Assembly: GCF_022965805.1 (NCBI RefSeq)
Contig: NC_133116.1
Coordinates: 6,076,001 to 6,140,000 of the forward strand
Length of the DNA: 64,000 bases
Source: Primulina eburnea
Taxonomy: Eukaryota; Streptophyta; Magnoliopsida; Lamiales; Gesneriaceae
Direction of reading: 5' to 3'
Each line of letters starts with the position of its first letter. Position 1 is the first letter of the stretch. The notes under the pieces are model-generated. The model was given only the letters and a program-made list of their open reading frames with translations. It did no database searches and was not told the origin of the DNA. Positions 15,087-27,155 of the stretch are shown here, piece by piece. The translations under genes were made by a program, and so were the position numbers.

Positions 15087-15349
15087 ATATATATTTTACA
15101 CGCATGAGCAGCTCAGTTGGTCAACAGCAGTGAATCTTGGAGCAATGATCAGAGATCGAGTCTCGCAAGTGGCAGTGTGGGAGTTAAATTCCCTCCAATG
15201 AGAGGGAGCTCCTTGTACGCGGCATAGTATAAGGTCTAGCTGCTACTGATTGACTGAGTCATCATGATTTATCTCTTCTCACAATCCTGTCGGACCGAGG
15301 GTGAGGGGCGCCTAAGGTGAGCGATTTCATCTTGAAGCAAAGATTATAT
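15087..15349 (+). mobile_element. tRNA-derived SINE
   Basis: An internal RNA polymerase III promoter is visible: box A-like GCAGCTCAGTTGG at about 15109-15120 and box B-like AGATCGAGTCTC at about 15153-15164. It is followed by a non-tRNA body to about 15338 and a T-rich tail. The 10-bp AAGATTATAT occurs on both sides (15077-15086 and 15340-15349), which fits a SINE target duplication, although the left copy is followed by a TA run. The acceptor-stem ends do not pair, so this is not a functional tRNA gene. Confidence 0.65.
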
Positions 15350-16017
15350 TTTTTTATTCTTATTCTAAAATTATGTAAAATATCACGTGAACTGGGAAAC
15401 TAATTAGGCCAAGGGTTTGTTCTAGTACTCTAGGTTATTAATATTATTATATAATAAAGTGCTTAATGGTCCTTCAGTCCAAACTCCTTTTTTTCAGTTG
15501 GGCTTTCCGGTAGTGGTTTGCTATAAATAAATCTTCAACTTGAGATCTCGATTTCAATTTTACGTTTGATGAACTATAAACCTAAACATATTTTTTTTAC
15601 TTTCTTCACTTTTTTTAAGGTCCGACTTTGATCCAAAGATCAATTATTCTGCTTCTAACCAATGATAGGATTAGCTAGCTAGCTAGAACTAAATTATTTG
15701 AATGGAACAAATTTTATTTAGCCTTGAAATTTTGTTTAGTATTTATTTTTAAAAAGCAACTTATAAGCTATCAAAATAAATTGTTTAACAACATATAAGT
15801 TGATTAAAAAAATTTCTGACCCCCACCTTTTTTAATATCTTATTTTAATGTATTTTAAAGACAAAATTATCCTTACATTTCTAGATTAGAAATGGTCCAA
15901 GTGGTCCATAAATTTGTAGTAAATGCTGTTGCAAAACTTTTCCAAAGCCCAAGTCCTGTCTAAGTCAAAAGAAACTCCTAGTACAAATACGAAAGTCACA
16001 TGTGAACATATATAGGC
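15350..16017. other. intergenic, 3' flank of the TAR gene
   Basis: AT-rich. The last 100-200 bases probably hold the 3' UTR of the minus-strand aminotransferase gene. There is a short (GCTA)n run at 15672-15684. Nothing else is recognised. Confidence 0.45.
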
Positions 16018-18191
<2,174 letters not shown>

Positions 18192-18308
18192 ATCGATTAT
18201 TCTGTATTATGTTTTGTGCAATTTCTAATTCTGAAGCGAATTTTTACTCTTTTACGGCTGCAACAAGAACATCTATGTTTTGCATATTTTCATGACTGTT
18301 TGCATCGG

Positions 18309-18316
18309 TATTTATA
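18309..18316 (-). promoter_or_regulatory. TATA box of the TAR gene
   Basis: Minus strand CCCTATAAATACC, about 118 bp upstream of the start codon. It is a good match to the plant TATAAATA consensus. Confidence 0.6.
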
Positions 18317-18553
18317 GGGAATTAATGCATCCATGTTATTTTCTACTCTTAAAAGTTCGTCTCCTTAAAATAAATTGATTGGAAAATGTATAATGGTACA
18401 CACACATGGTAAGTATCATCATCATGGTATCTATGAACTACTAATTAATACCTATTACAATTTAGTAAGTATTATAGTTACCAAATAAATATTTGGACTA
18501 ACACAGTATCCTGCAAAATATAAAACATATTAGCCAATCACCCGTTACGATTT

Positions 18554-18733
18554 GAGTAAATCTTTTATGAAACGATCTCACGGATTTCATTCGTGAGACG
18601 GGTCAAATCTGTCTATATTTACAATAAAAAATAATATTTTAACATAAAAAATAATATGTTTTAATGGGTGACTCAAATATAAATCTGTATCACAAAATTG
18701 ATATATGAAATCATCTCAATAAATTTTTATAAA
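18554..18733 (+). mobile_element. diverged M1 MITE copy
   Basis: Begins GAGTAAATC and keeps GATCTCACGGATTTC, GTGAGACGGGTCAA and ATGGGTGACTCAAAT. The right end is decayed (ATCTCAATAAATTTTTAT). Confidence 0.65.
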
Positions 18734-19345
18734 GGAAGTAGATGGATAAACAAAGAGGAAATTTGATATAAAATTTCTTATACAGTTTAATTTCAGAATA
18801 TGACACCTTCATATTTTTTTTAAAAAAATTATATCTCTACATTTCATCACATGTTTATAGTTTGTAAGTATTTAAGTGTTGTACAGGACATAGTGCAAAA
18901 TTTTTTTTCCAACGTAAATTATATTAGAACATGGATCACAAAAGGGAAAATAAATTTGTTAAAAAAAATTTAAAAATTTACTTGACCAAAACCATTTCTT
19001 AAACTCTCACATTAATTTGGTGTAGTAATTAAAAAGATCTAAATGTAATTTTTATTTATTTATTTTTTTGGGAGCATAGTTGGTAATATGGGTTGTTTTT
19101 CTCTCGATATTAAAGTTTATCTCCCATCGTCACATTGATCGACCTTGACATATGTTATTTTGAAATCATATCTAATATTCTTCTAATATCTCATCTTAAA
19201 TTTGATATCTACTTGTAGATGAGCTCATCATCAATTTCTACTTTTAAATTTAGTTAGAAATATCGTCCATTTTCTATTTTTTTTTTTAAAAAATTTCAAG
19301 TAAAATTTTTTTTTCCATTAAAAATTGCAACAATTTCTTGAATAT
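18734..19345. other. AT-rich upstream region, no gene
   Basis: Long A and T runs and no coding or element signal that I can name. Confidence 0.45.
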
Positions 19346-19503
19346 GATCCTGCGTACGATCTCAAATATATATATCTTCGAGACGAATCAGCTCAGTTTA
19401 TATTTACAATAAAAAATAATATTTTTTCATGGGTTGAATCGGATATGAGATCCATCTCACAAAATTAATCTATGACTTTGAAACAGTTTCATAGAGTTTT
19501 GTG
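19346..19503 (+). mobile_element. strongly decayed M1 MITE copy
   Basis: Retains TACGATCTCA, GAGACGAATCA, TTTACAATAAAAAATAATATT and CATGGGTTGAATC in family order. The ends are no longer identifiable. Confidence 0.45.
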
Positions 19504-19636
19504 AGAGTCGAAAAAGAGTGAGTTTCATGTGTATATTCAAAACTCAATCCTCGAGCTAGGTTCTAGAGTTTTTATTGTCAATATCTCAGTAGTCAAGTTT
19601 TTTAGATAAGCTAGAGGCATCTGTCTATTTTTTATA

Positions 19637-19819
19637 GGCAAAAACTTGTGTAAGACGGTCTCACGGGTCGTATTTGTGAGACAGATCTCTTATTTGGGTC
19701 ATCCATGAAAAAATATTGTTTTTTTATGCTAAGAGTATTACTTTTTATCATGAATATAGGTATGGTTGACCGATCTCACAGATTAGGATCCGTGATACGA
19801 TCTCATATGAGACACACTC
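19637..19819 (-). mobile_element. M1 MITE copy, inverted, perfect 9-bp duplication
   Basis: Reads GGCAAAAACTTGTGTAAGACGG on the left and ATATGAGACACACTC on the right. It is flanked by TTTTTTATA at 19628-19636 and 19820-19828. The LTR element next door inserted at ATAAT, overlapping the right-hand duplication, so the MITE was there first. Confidence 0.85.
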
Positions 19820-19830
19820 TTTTTTATAAT

Positions 19831-20158
19831 TGATACCCCATGGATGAGCCCACTACCCTTGGCCCATCTCTAGCCCAAATGGAAGACAGGCCCACCAAGG
19901 GCCCAGGTATTCTCCTATAAATACCAGGTTTGAGTGTTCAGTTGAGATATTCACTATATTGCTTTGAGCAGCACCCTTAGTTGCTCCCCTCATATATCCT
20001 CAGTCTCTGACTTGAGCGTCGGAGGGGCTACGCCAGGACACCCTCCTGGCCCCCTCCTAACGGTCTTATTTGTGATTTCAGGCCCAGGGTAATTTTGAAT
20101 TCGTGTCTGGATTAGTGACGCTTGCGTGGATCGGACCCTAAATTTCCCGTGAGTATCA
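19831..20158 (+). repeat. 5' LTR of the gag-only element
   Basis: 328 bp, TGATACC...GTATCA. A TATA box (CCTATAAATACC) lies at 19914-19925. Differences from the 3' LTR include CCCAGG/CCCATG, TTTGAG/TTTCAG and a small change around 20097. Confidence 0.92.
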
Positions 20159-20159
20159 C

Positions 20160-20180
20160 TTGGCGCCGTCTGTGGGAACT
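20160..20180 (+). promoter_or_regulatory. primer-binding site of the gag-only element
   Basis: TTGGCGCCGTCTGTGGGA directly follows the LTR after one or two bases. TGGCGCCGT matches the 3' end complement widely used by plant Ty3 elements (tRNA-Asp type); the second half diverges from that consensus. Confidence 0.65.
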
Positions 20181-20198
20181 TTGAGTTGAGACGTAGAT

Positions 20199-21659
20199 AT
20201 GGCAGGTAAGAGAGGGAGTGGAAGAGCTACCTCAGCATCATCACGTCCTCGGAGGGGACCTGAACCATCTCATGCTGAGACAATACAGGAACAACCGCAT
20301 ATTGAGACGAGACAGGAACAACCTCGTCAAGAGACAAGAACCGAGCAGCCCCTTCACGAGACTAGGGTCGAGCAACCCCGTCCCAATGAGAATGTGGGGA
20401 ACTTGACCCTAGAACAGTTGGGTCAATTTATCACCCGGACAGTGGAGGAGGCCATGAAAAAGAATCAGGAGTCTATGTTTGCAGAAGATCAGATCGCTCG
20501 CCAGGAGCGAGAGGAGAATGTGGAGGAAAGTCAGAGTAGGGTGGAGGAGACGCGACCCCGCCCAAATGAGGAGAATCCGGAGATGGAAGAGATGTGGAGG
20601 GAGATACGGACGCTGAGGCACCAATTGGGAAACAGAGCTGCAGCCCCCAAGAAGGGAAGTCCTTTTTCCCTCGCCATTTTGGAAGAGGGGCTTCCTCAAA
20701 ATTTCCGACAGTCAAACGTTGAAGAATATGATGGACATACGGACCCCGAAGAACACTTGGGGAGGTTTGAGAACACAGCTCTGTTGCATCAGTATTCAGA
20801 TGGAGTCAAGTGCAGGGTGTTTCTGGGCACTTTGGTGAGGTCAGCCCAGCAATGGTTTAATTCCTTGCCGCCCAACTCCATACGCTCTTTCGAAGATTTA
20901 TCAGCTGCCTTCTTGCACCGATTTGCTAGCAGCAAGAGGCACCAGAAAAATTATTTGAGCCTGTTCGTGATGAAACAGCAAGAGAATGAGACTTTGCGAG
21001 AATTTGTCCAGCTTTTCAATAGTGCAGCGTTGGAAATACCAGCGGCTACCCCTGACATCATGATCAGTGCCTTCACACAAGGACTGAGGGGAGGGGAGTT
21101 TTTCAAGTCGCTGGTCAAGAAGCCTCCGTCGAGCTATGATGATCTGTTGGCTCGAGCTGAGAAATATATAAATCTTGAAGATGCCCAGCGGCATAAGAGA
21201 ATGGAGCAGCGACCTGGGAGGAGTGGAGTTGAGGGAGCGGAGGGAGGAGGAAGGAAGAGGGGCGCAGGGGAAAGAGAGGAGATTAAAGCTAGGGACAGAA
21301 GACAATTCTCATCACATGTTCCTCTGGATAGGAGTTGTGGCGAGGTGACGGAGGTGAGGGAGCCCGAGGAGAGGTGGGAGAAGTCGCGAAGGGCTAAGAG
21401 CAGTGCTAGATTGCCTTCGCGGGATAGACGAGAAGGATCCTCATCCAGGAGTCGACAGAGGTCTCGCTCGTCCCCTAGACGTGGTCAAGGCCCTCCGTGG
21501 ATAAATCAGAGGGTCGGGGAGCAGAGAGGGGAAGGTCGAGGTCAAGATGTTCCTCAGGGACCCGTCGAACCGAGGGGGGGAATGAATGAGGATAACCACC
21601 CTACGAGAGGAATGATTCATATGATCTCGGGGGGTTCTACTGATGGAAACTCTGGGTAA
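20199..21659 (+). CDS. gag: Ty3/gypsy-type Gag protein, intact
   Basis: 486 codons from ATG at 20199, no interruption. The N-terminal 150 residues are charged and repetitive (EQPRQETRTEQP) and probably disordered. Residues about 165-330 match the retrotransposon Gag capsid domain: EYDGHTDPEEHLGRFEN, VFLGTLVRSAQQWFNSLP, ASSKRHQKNYLSLF, FTQGLRGGEFFKSLVKKPP. The tail (330-486) is Arg/Ser/Gly-rich and basic, with no CCHC zinc knuckle. RNA binding may therefore rely on the basic tail. Gag forms the particle in which the RNA is packaged and copied. Keeping this frame while lacking pol suggests that the element supplies its own coat and borrows enzymes. Confidence 0.9.
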   Translation: MAGKRGSGRATSASSRPRRGPEPSHAETIQEQPHIETRQEQPRQETRTEQPLHETRVEQPRPNENVGNLTLEQLGQFITRTVEEAMKKNQESMFAEDQIARQEREENVEESQSRVEETRPRPNEENPEMEEMWREIRTLRHQLGNRAAAPKKGSPFSLAILEEGLPQNFRQSNVEEYDGHTDPEEHLGRFENTALLHQYSDGVKCRVFLGTLVRSAQQWFNSLPPNSIRSFEDLSAAFLHRFASSKRHQKNYLSLFVMKQQENETLREFVQLFNSAALEIPAATPDIMISAFTQGLRGGEFFKSLVKKPPSSYDDLLARAEKYINLEDAQRHKRMEQRPGRSGVEGAEGGGRKRGAGEREEIKARDRRQFSSHVPLDRSCGEVTEVREPEERWEKSRRAKSSARLPSRDRREGSSSRSRQRSRSSPRRGQGPPWINQRVGEQRGEGRGQDVPQGPVEPRGGMNEDNHPTRGMIHMISGGSTDGNSG

Positions 21660-21838
21660 AGCTCTAAAAGAGGCCTGAGAATGCTTACCACCGTAGAGAA
21701 TATTAATCTTGACTTTATTTTTGATGTATTTCGTTCTTGAATTTGTCTTACGTTATCAGTTGATATTTAATAAAGCCAAGTTCTTATATTAAGTTCATGG
21801 ACGTTGTTGTATTGTGATGATGAAATGAATTTTATTTT

Positions 21839-23140
21839 CCTACTTAGGCTGTGCCTAGTAGAGGAGCAAAGTTGGGGCTGAGAGAAGTTTTATTTTCCTA
21901 CTAAGGCATCGCCTAGTAGAGGAGCAGCGTGTAGAAGAAAAATTTTATTTTCCTACTAAGGCATCGCCTGGTAGAGGAGCAGAGGGCAGGAGAGAAATGT
22001 TATTTTCCTACTAAGGCATCGCCTGGTAGAGGAGAAGAGTAAAGGAGAAAAATTTTATTTTCCTGCTAAGGCGTCGCCTGTCAGAGGAGTTAGAGGATGA
22101 CGAGGTGGACTCTTTATCTTCCTGCTATGGCGTCACCTAGCAGAGGAGTTTAGATGGTGGAGATGTTGAGTTTTTATTTTCCTGCTAAGGCCCGGCTTAG
22201 CAGAGGAGTTAGAGGATGGAGGTGCTGAATTTTTATTTTCTTGCTAAGGCCCGGCTTAGCAGGGGAGTTAGAGGGTGGGCGCGTTGAATTTTATTTTTCT
22301 GCTAAGGCCCGGCTTAGCAGAGGAGTTAGAGGGTGGAGGTGTTGAATTCCTATTTTCCTGCTAAGGTCCGGCTTAGCAGAGGAGTTAGAGGGTGGAGATG
22401 TTGAATTTTTATTTTCCTGCTAAGGCCCGGCTTAGCAGAGGAGTTAGAGGATGGAGGCGTTGAATTTTATTTTCCTGCTAAGGCATCGCCTCGCACAGGA
22501 GTTAGAAGGTGGGCGTGTTGAATTTTATTTTCCTGCTAAGGCCCGGCTTAACAGAGGAGTTAGATGGTGGAGGTGTTGAATTCCTATTTTCCTGCTATGA
22601 CGTCACCTAGCAGAGGAGTTAGAGGGTGGAGATGTTGAATTTTTATTTTCCTGCTATGGCGTCACCTAGCAGAGGAGTTAGAGGATGGAGGTGCTGAATT
22701 TTTATTTTCTTGCTAAGGCCCGGCTTAGCAGGGGAGTTAGAGGGTGGGCGCGTTGAATTTTATTTTCCTGCTAAGGCCCGGCTTAGCAGAGGAGTTAGAG
22801 GGTGGAGGTGTTGAATTCCTATTTTCCTGCTAAGGCCCGGCTTAGCAGAGGAGTTAGAGGGTGGAGATGTTGAATTTTTATTTTCCTGCTAAGGCCCGGC
22901 TTAGCAGAGGAGTTAGAGGGTGGAGGTGTTGATTTTATTTTCCTGCTAAGGCCCGGCTTAGCAGAGGAGTTAGAGGGTGGAGGTGTTGATTTTATTTTCC
23001 TGCTAAGGCATCGCCTAGCAGAGGAGTTAGAGGGTGGAGGTGGTGAATTGTTATTTTCCTGCTATGGCGTCGCCTAGCAGAGGAGCATAGTGGAGGAAGA
23101 GAATTAAATTTTCCTGCTAAGGCATCACCTAGCAGAGGAG
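21839..23140 (+). repeat. tandem array of about 23 units of 55-60 bp, each with a hairpin
   Basis: Each unit runs TTTTATTTTC, then a hairpin, then AGGAGTTAGAGGGTGGAGGTGTTGAA in variable form. The commonest hairpin has arms CTGCTAAG and CTTAGCAG around GCCCGG. Early units use CTACT...AGTAG around AGGC-ATC-GCCT, two use CTACT...GGTAG (a G-T pair), others CTGCTA...TAGCAG around GGCGTCACC. Arms change together. A block of eight units is itself repeated at a distance of about 470 bp (22211 versus 22681). It lies between gag and the G-rich segment. Confidence 0.9.
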
Positions 23141-23164
23141 CAGAGTTTGGGAGGAGAAAAATTT

Positions 23165-23900
23165 ATTTGGTTAGTCGATAACGAAAGTTGTTGGGGGAGC
23201 AGAGTTTACGGGGATCGACCTGCTAGCGTGGCGCTCGGGGCGCTCGGGCGAGCGTGGCATGGAGTGGGGCGAGCTTGGGCGAGGTGGCGAGGGGCGAGCT
23301 TGGGCACAGGGCGATGCGAGGTGTTTGTGCTGGGGCGAGGTGATGGGCAGGGCGAGGCGAGCTGTTGGGGCTGCTGGGGCGAGGTGACGGGCGAGGTGAG
23401 GCGAGGTGTTGGGGCTGCTGGGGCGAGGCGAGCTGTTGGGGCTGCTGGGGCAAGGTGATGGGCGAGGCCGGGCGAGGTGACTGGGCGGGGCGAGGCGAGG
23501 TGTGGGGGCTGTTGGGCGAGGTGACTGGGCGGGGCGAGGCGAGGTGTGGGGGCTGTTGGGCGAGGTGCTAGGGCAAGGGGGCGAACGTGAGTATGGCGGG
23601 CGTGTGGGGTGGTTGGGCGAGGCGAGAGTGTGGCAGGGCGTGGGGCGAGGCGAGCTTGCAGCGGGGTGGCTAGGCTCGCGCGGACGAACGTGCAGTAGCG
23701 CTCGGTAGGGGCGAGGGCGTGGCACGGCGACTCGGCGAGGGGCACTAGGCAGGCGCGCGCAGGGTGCTGGGCAGGGGCGCGAGGCAGGCATGGCTAGGGC
23801 TAGGCTGGCGACGGCGTGTGTGGCGAGGAGGAGATTGGTGCACTGCTAGGATGACGGTGGCGAGGGTGAGGCAGTGGCTAGGGTGAGGCGAAGTGATGAA
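23165..23900 (+). repeat. G-rich, strand-asymmetric low-complexity segment
   Basis: The plus strand is built of GGGGCGAGGCGAGGTG-like phrases and GCTGTTGGGGCTGCT phrases, with very few C-runs, unlike anything else in the window. Long ORFs on both strands (Gly/Trp/Arg on plus, Pro/Ser/Arg on minus) are products of this composition. Several clustered G-runs could form quadruplexes. Confidence 0.8.
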
Positions 23901-24132
23901 GTTGTGGGGGACAAGTGAAGTTGAAATGGAGTGAAGAAACGACTCTTATTTGCAGAGCCCAAACCAAATCTTGCCATTCAGGACGAGATTGCGACTTGAT
24001 TTGTTTCCAAATTTTTGGGGACTGGTGAACGGCTGGAAAAACATGCACAACTCGCGCCCGGTAACTCGGGGACAGCACAACAAATCGAACTTCGAACCTG
24101 CGATTCAGTTCGACTCGGGAGGGGGAGACTGG

Positions 24133-24461
24133 TGATACCCCATGGATGAGCCCACTACCCTTGGCCCATCTCTAGCCCAAATGGAAGACAGGCCCACCAA
24201 GGGCCCATGTATTCTCCTATAAATACCAGGTTTGAGTGTTCAGTTGAGATATTCACTATATTGCTTTCAGCAGCACCCTTAGTTGCTCCCCTCATATATC
24301 CTCAGTCTCTGACTTGAGCGTCGGAGGGGCTACGCCAGGACACCCTCCTGGCCCCCTCCCAACGGTCTTATTTGTGATTTCAGGCCCAGGGTAATTTTGA
24401 AGCCCGTGTCTGGATTAGTGACGCTTGCGTGGATCGGACCCTAAATTTCCCGTGAGTATCA
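24133..24461 (+). repeat. 3' LTR of the gag-only element with polypurine tract
   Basis: 329 bp, the partner of 19831-20158. It is preceded by the purine-rich GGGAGGGGGAGACTGG (24117-24132). Confidence 0.9.
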
Positions 24462-24857
24462 ATAATGTAGAATGAAATTTTTTTTTTTTGGTTACATATT
24501 AGTTATGCTTATATAATCGTTTAAACGACCCGTTTGATAGTTCGACTATGTGTATTTTGGGAGAGAAAATATACGATTTTTGTATAAAATTTGATTTTTA
24601 ATTTTAAATAAAAGGTTGATTTTTTTATTTTAAATAAAAGGTTATTATTGTTTATTATTGATCTTTGTGCTCCAGTGGGTCTTTTTCTAACAGGTAGCCA
24701 TAATTAAATGTGATTAATAATATAAGATAATGATGTTAGGCGTGAATCAATACTTGGATTGCCTTTGTCATATTATCTATGAAATTAAATTTATAGAATT
24801 GTGAAAATCACATCATCTTTACTTGACTTTCGACGTCCTTACTCAAAACCCACTCAC

Positions 24858-24896
24858 CACCCCCGCCCCCCCCCCCCCCCCCCACCCCACCCCACA
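24858..24896 (+). repeat. poly-C tract
   Basis: CCCCCG followed by about 18 uninterrupted C and then CCCCA repeats. It is likely unstable in sequencing, so its exact length is uncertain. Confidence 0.9.
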
Positions 24897-26567
24897 TTTG
24901 GTGGTAACCCCTCCTATTTTTAGAAATCCATTTTATAAATAATTTTTATATTTTATAAAAATAATTTACCATGTTACTAAACACATAATTTACTTAACAA
25001 AACGAGGTCAAAACGAATTATTGTAACTTATTCCAACTACAGTTTGTCTAAGTCAACCATAACATAAAGAAATAAAGAAAATTTAAATATATCCTCTCAA
25101 TTTAAATTTACTGTACTAAGTTCATTGTTCAAAAAAGATATAATTTTTTAAAATACTTATATCAACAAAGACTTGAATATTTTAGAATCGAGAAAAGTTC
25201 GAACATGCTTATAGCAATCATTTGCAAGATTATTAAATTAATGGATCATCGACATGTTTCATGATTGATGTAGGACCATGATAAACCAACTAACTTTTGA
25301 CAAAAAACAATATTTCAACCACAAATCTCTATTTACTTTGAAAGAGCTTTTAGGAAACATTTCCATCCATCCTTCATTACTTACAACTTCCATGATTTTA
25401 TGTTATTATTGTTGTAGCTGTGGCCTGTGGGCCATTTTACATTAAATAATAACTAATTGAATTTTATTTATTTTTTTTTAAATTTGGATAGGAGATTTGT
25501 ATATCAAATTTTATATACGAAAGTTTACATTCATTACGTGAGTATCATCTCAGTTATTGACACAGATATTGACTCGGCTGATGGACAACATATCCATATT
25601 ATATGAAAAAACAGTGATAATTGATGTATGTCTCCGAGTAGGACGAATGACATGTGCCATTGAAGATTGACCATCATCCCCATGTGCCATCTTCTGTGAT
25701 ACATACATGTCTTAAGTCTCAACTCAGGGTCCAAGTGGGGGAATTTTTCTGAGTTTGAGTTGTTTACATTTTATGGTGCAAGAATCCGAGAAAGAAAAGC
25801 AAAAACAAATAAAAGTTATTTGTTCTATTTGCCTTAAATCTCGAACTTGAAAAAATTGTTGGGCTTATTCGAGTCGGGTAATATCAAAATTGTTATTGGC
25901 CCATTCAAATCAACTTTGTTTATGGTCGAAAAACTATAACTCGTAAATCTACAATGCCTAGAGACATATTCCAAAAGAGATGATAGCTTAGGCCCAATGT
26001 CAATATTCTAATAACAAACGAATAAAAAATAAAATAAAAACATTTATACTTGATGATGCATGAAAAGTACGTTATGGAAAACCCATAAACCGCAAAATCT
26101 ATCATATTAAATCATCAAGAATTTGACTAAAAACTTAACTGAAAGCGTACCTGAGAGAATCATTTAGTTTTCTCTTCTGAACTATTTTCTTAATGAGGAA
26201 GTGAATAGAGAAAGTGATAGCACGCGACCATGACTCAAATATATAGATAATTTTTATAATTATTTTTTGATATTTCTGTTTTAGCCATCATAAAAACAGA
26301 AATTACACTTATGTCTCTACACATTAAATGCTCACAACCTATTAAATACATTAAAGTCCAATAACCAAAAACCTTAGTTGATCATTTTATTTTATGCTTA
26401 ACTTAATAGACAATCCATATTACATAATTATTCATATATAAGTCCATATAAATAAAATTGATCCAACATAGTATATTTAAAAAATGAGCACATTCCAGAG
26501 TAATAAAATCATAGGACATTAAAATGGGGAAGATTGTGATAACACATAAGAAAATGTCTATAGCTTC

Positions 26568-26569
<2 letters not shown>

Positions 26570-26629
<60 letters not shown>
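26570..26629 (+). repeat. (AT)n microsatellite, about 30 units
   Basis: An uninterrupted AT dinucleotide run of about 60 bp. Confidence 0.95.
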
Positions 26630-26631
<2 letters not shown>

Positions 26632-27155
26632 CAATCGTGTCAACTTCTGTATCATCAATGAAGTGACATTCAAAAAATTTGATAAACACGATTGATGAGC
26701 AACATCTTACAAAAATAGAGAATCTTGAGTTTCCAAGTTTGATTTGTATAACCATATCTCAGTTTATGATGGATCGTGTGATCGTTCGATTAGATACTAA
26801 ATGTGAAATGAAATGACAACCAACATGGCATATCTTTCCAGATTATCTGTCAACATTAGTGAAGGTGGGTGGATTCATTTAAAAAAAAATGGATAATACG
26901 GATACTAGCCTCCATCAAAATGTGTATAAAAGATTATTAATTTTGGCAAGAGATAGTGGGCTCAAAACACAACAAAACAAAGTGTATTCACTATTTCCAT
27001 TCACCAATATACAATGCTTCTGAGGTGGTATAACTAATGGATCACTTGTCAGACCAAAAGAAAACTAGAAAGAATAAGCCATACACGATGAATTCACCCA
27101 AAAAGTATAAAAATAAAGAGAAAGTAGAAGATATAAATATAACGGTGTTCTTTTT

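Larger units (their letters stand above)
19831..24461 (+). mobile_element. complete gag-only LTR retrotransposon (non-autonomous), 4.63 kb
   Basis: Direct terminal repeats at 19831-20158 and 24133-24461 begin TGATACC and end GTATCA. The 5-bp target duplication is ATAAT (19826-19830 and 24462-24466). A primer-binding site follows the 5' LTR and a purine tract precedes the 3' LTR. The interior contains one long gag frame, then a tandem hairpin array and a G-rich strand, and no protease, reverse transcriptase, RNase H or integrase. Movement would therefore need enzymes from another Ty3-type element. By eye the LTRs differ at about half a dozen sites, so the insertion is fairly recent. Confidence 0.92.
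24462..27155. other. intergenic, 2.7 kb, no gene
   Basis: AT-rich, with low-complexity tracts only: a C-run with interspersed G/A at 24860-24895 and an (AT)30 tract at about 26570-26629. The ORF at 26558-26755 is a translation of the latter. No exon with family similarity was seen on either strand. The last 200 bases on the minus-strand reading may be 3' UTR of the neprosin gene. Confidence 0.5.

Noticed and set aside
15108..15170. A tRNA gene
   Set aside because: Polymerase III boxes are present, but no acceptor or anticodon stem can be formed and a long unrelated body follows, so it is a SINE.
21839..23140. Regular repeats resembling a CRISPR array
   Set aside because: Whole units are repeated, including the would-be spacers. 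The setting is a eukaryotic LTR element, and no cas genes are present.
23147..23791. Gly/Trp-rich and Pro/Ser-rich ORFs of 60-206 codons
   Set aside because: Composition artefacts of the G-rich low-complexity strand in the gag-only element.
26558..26755. ORF with poly-Ile/Tyr tail
   Set aside because: Translation of the (AT)n microsatellite.
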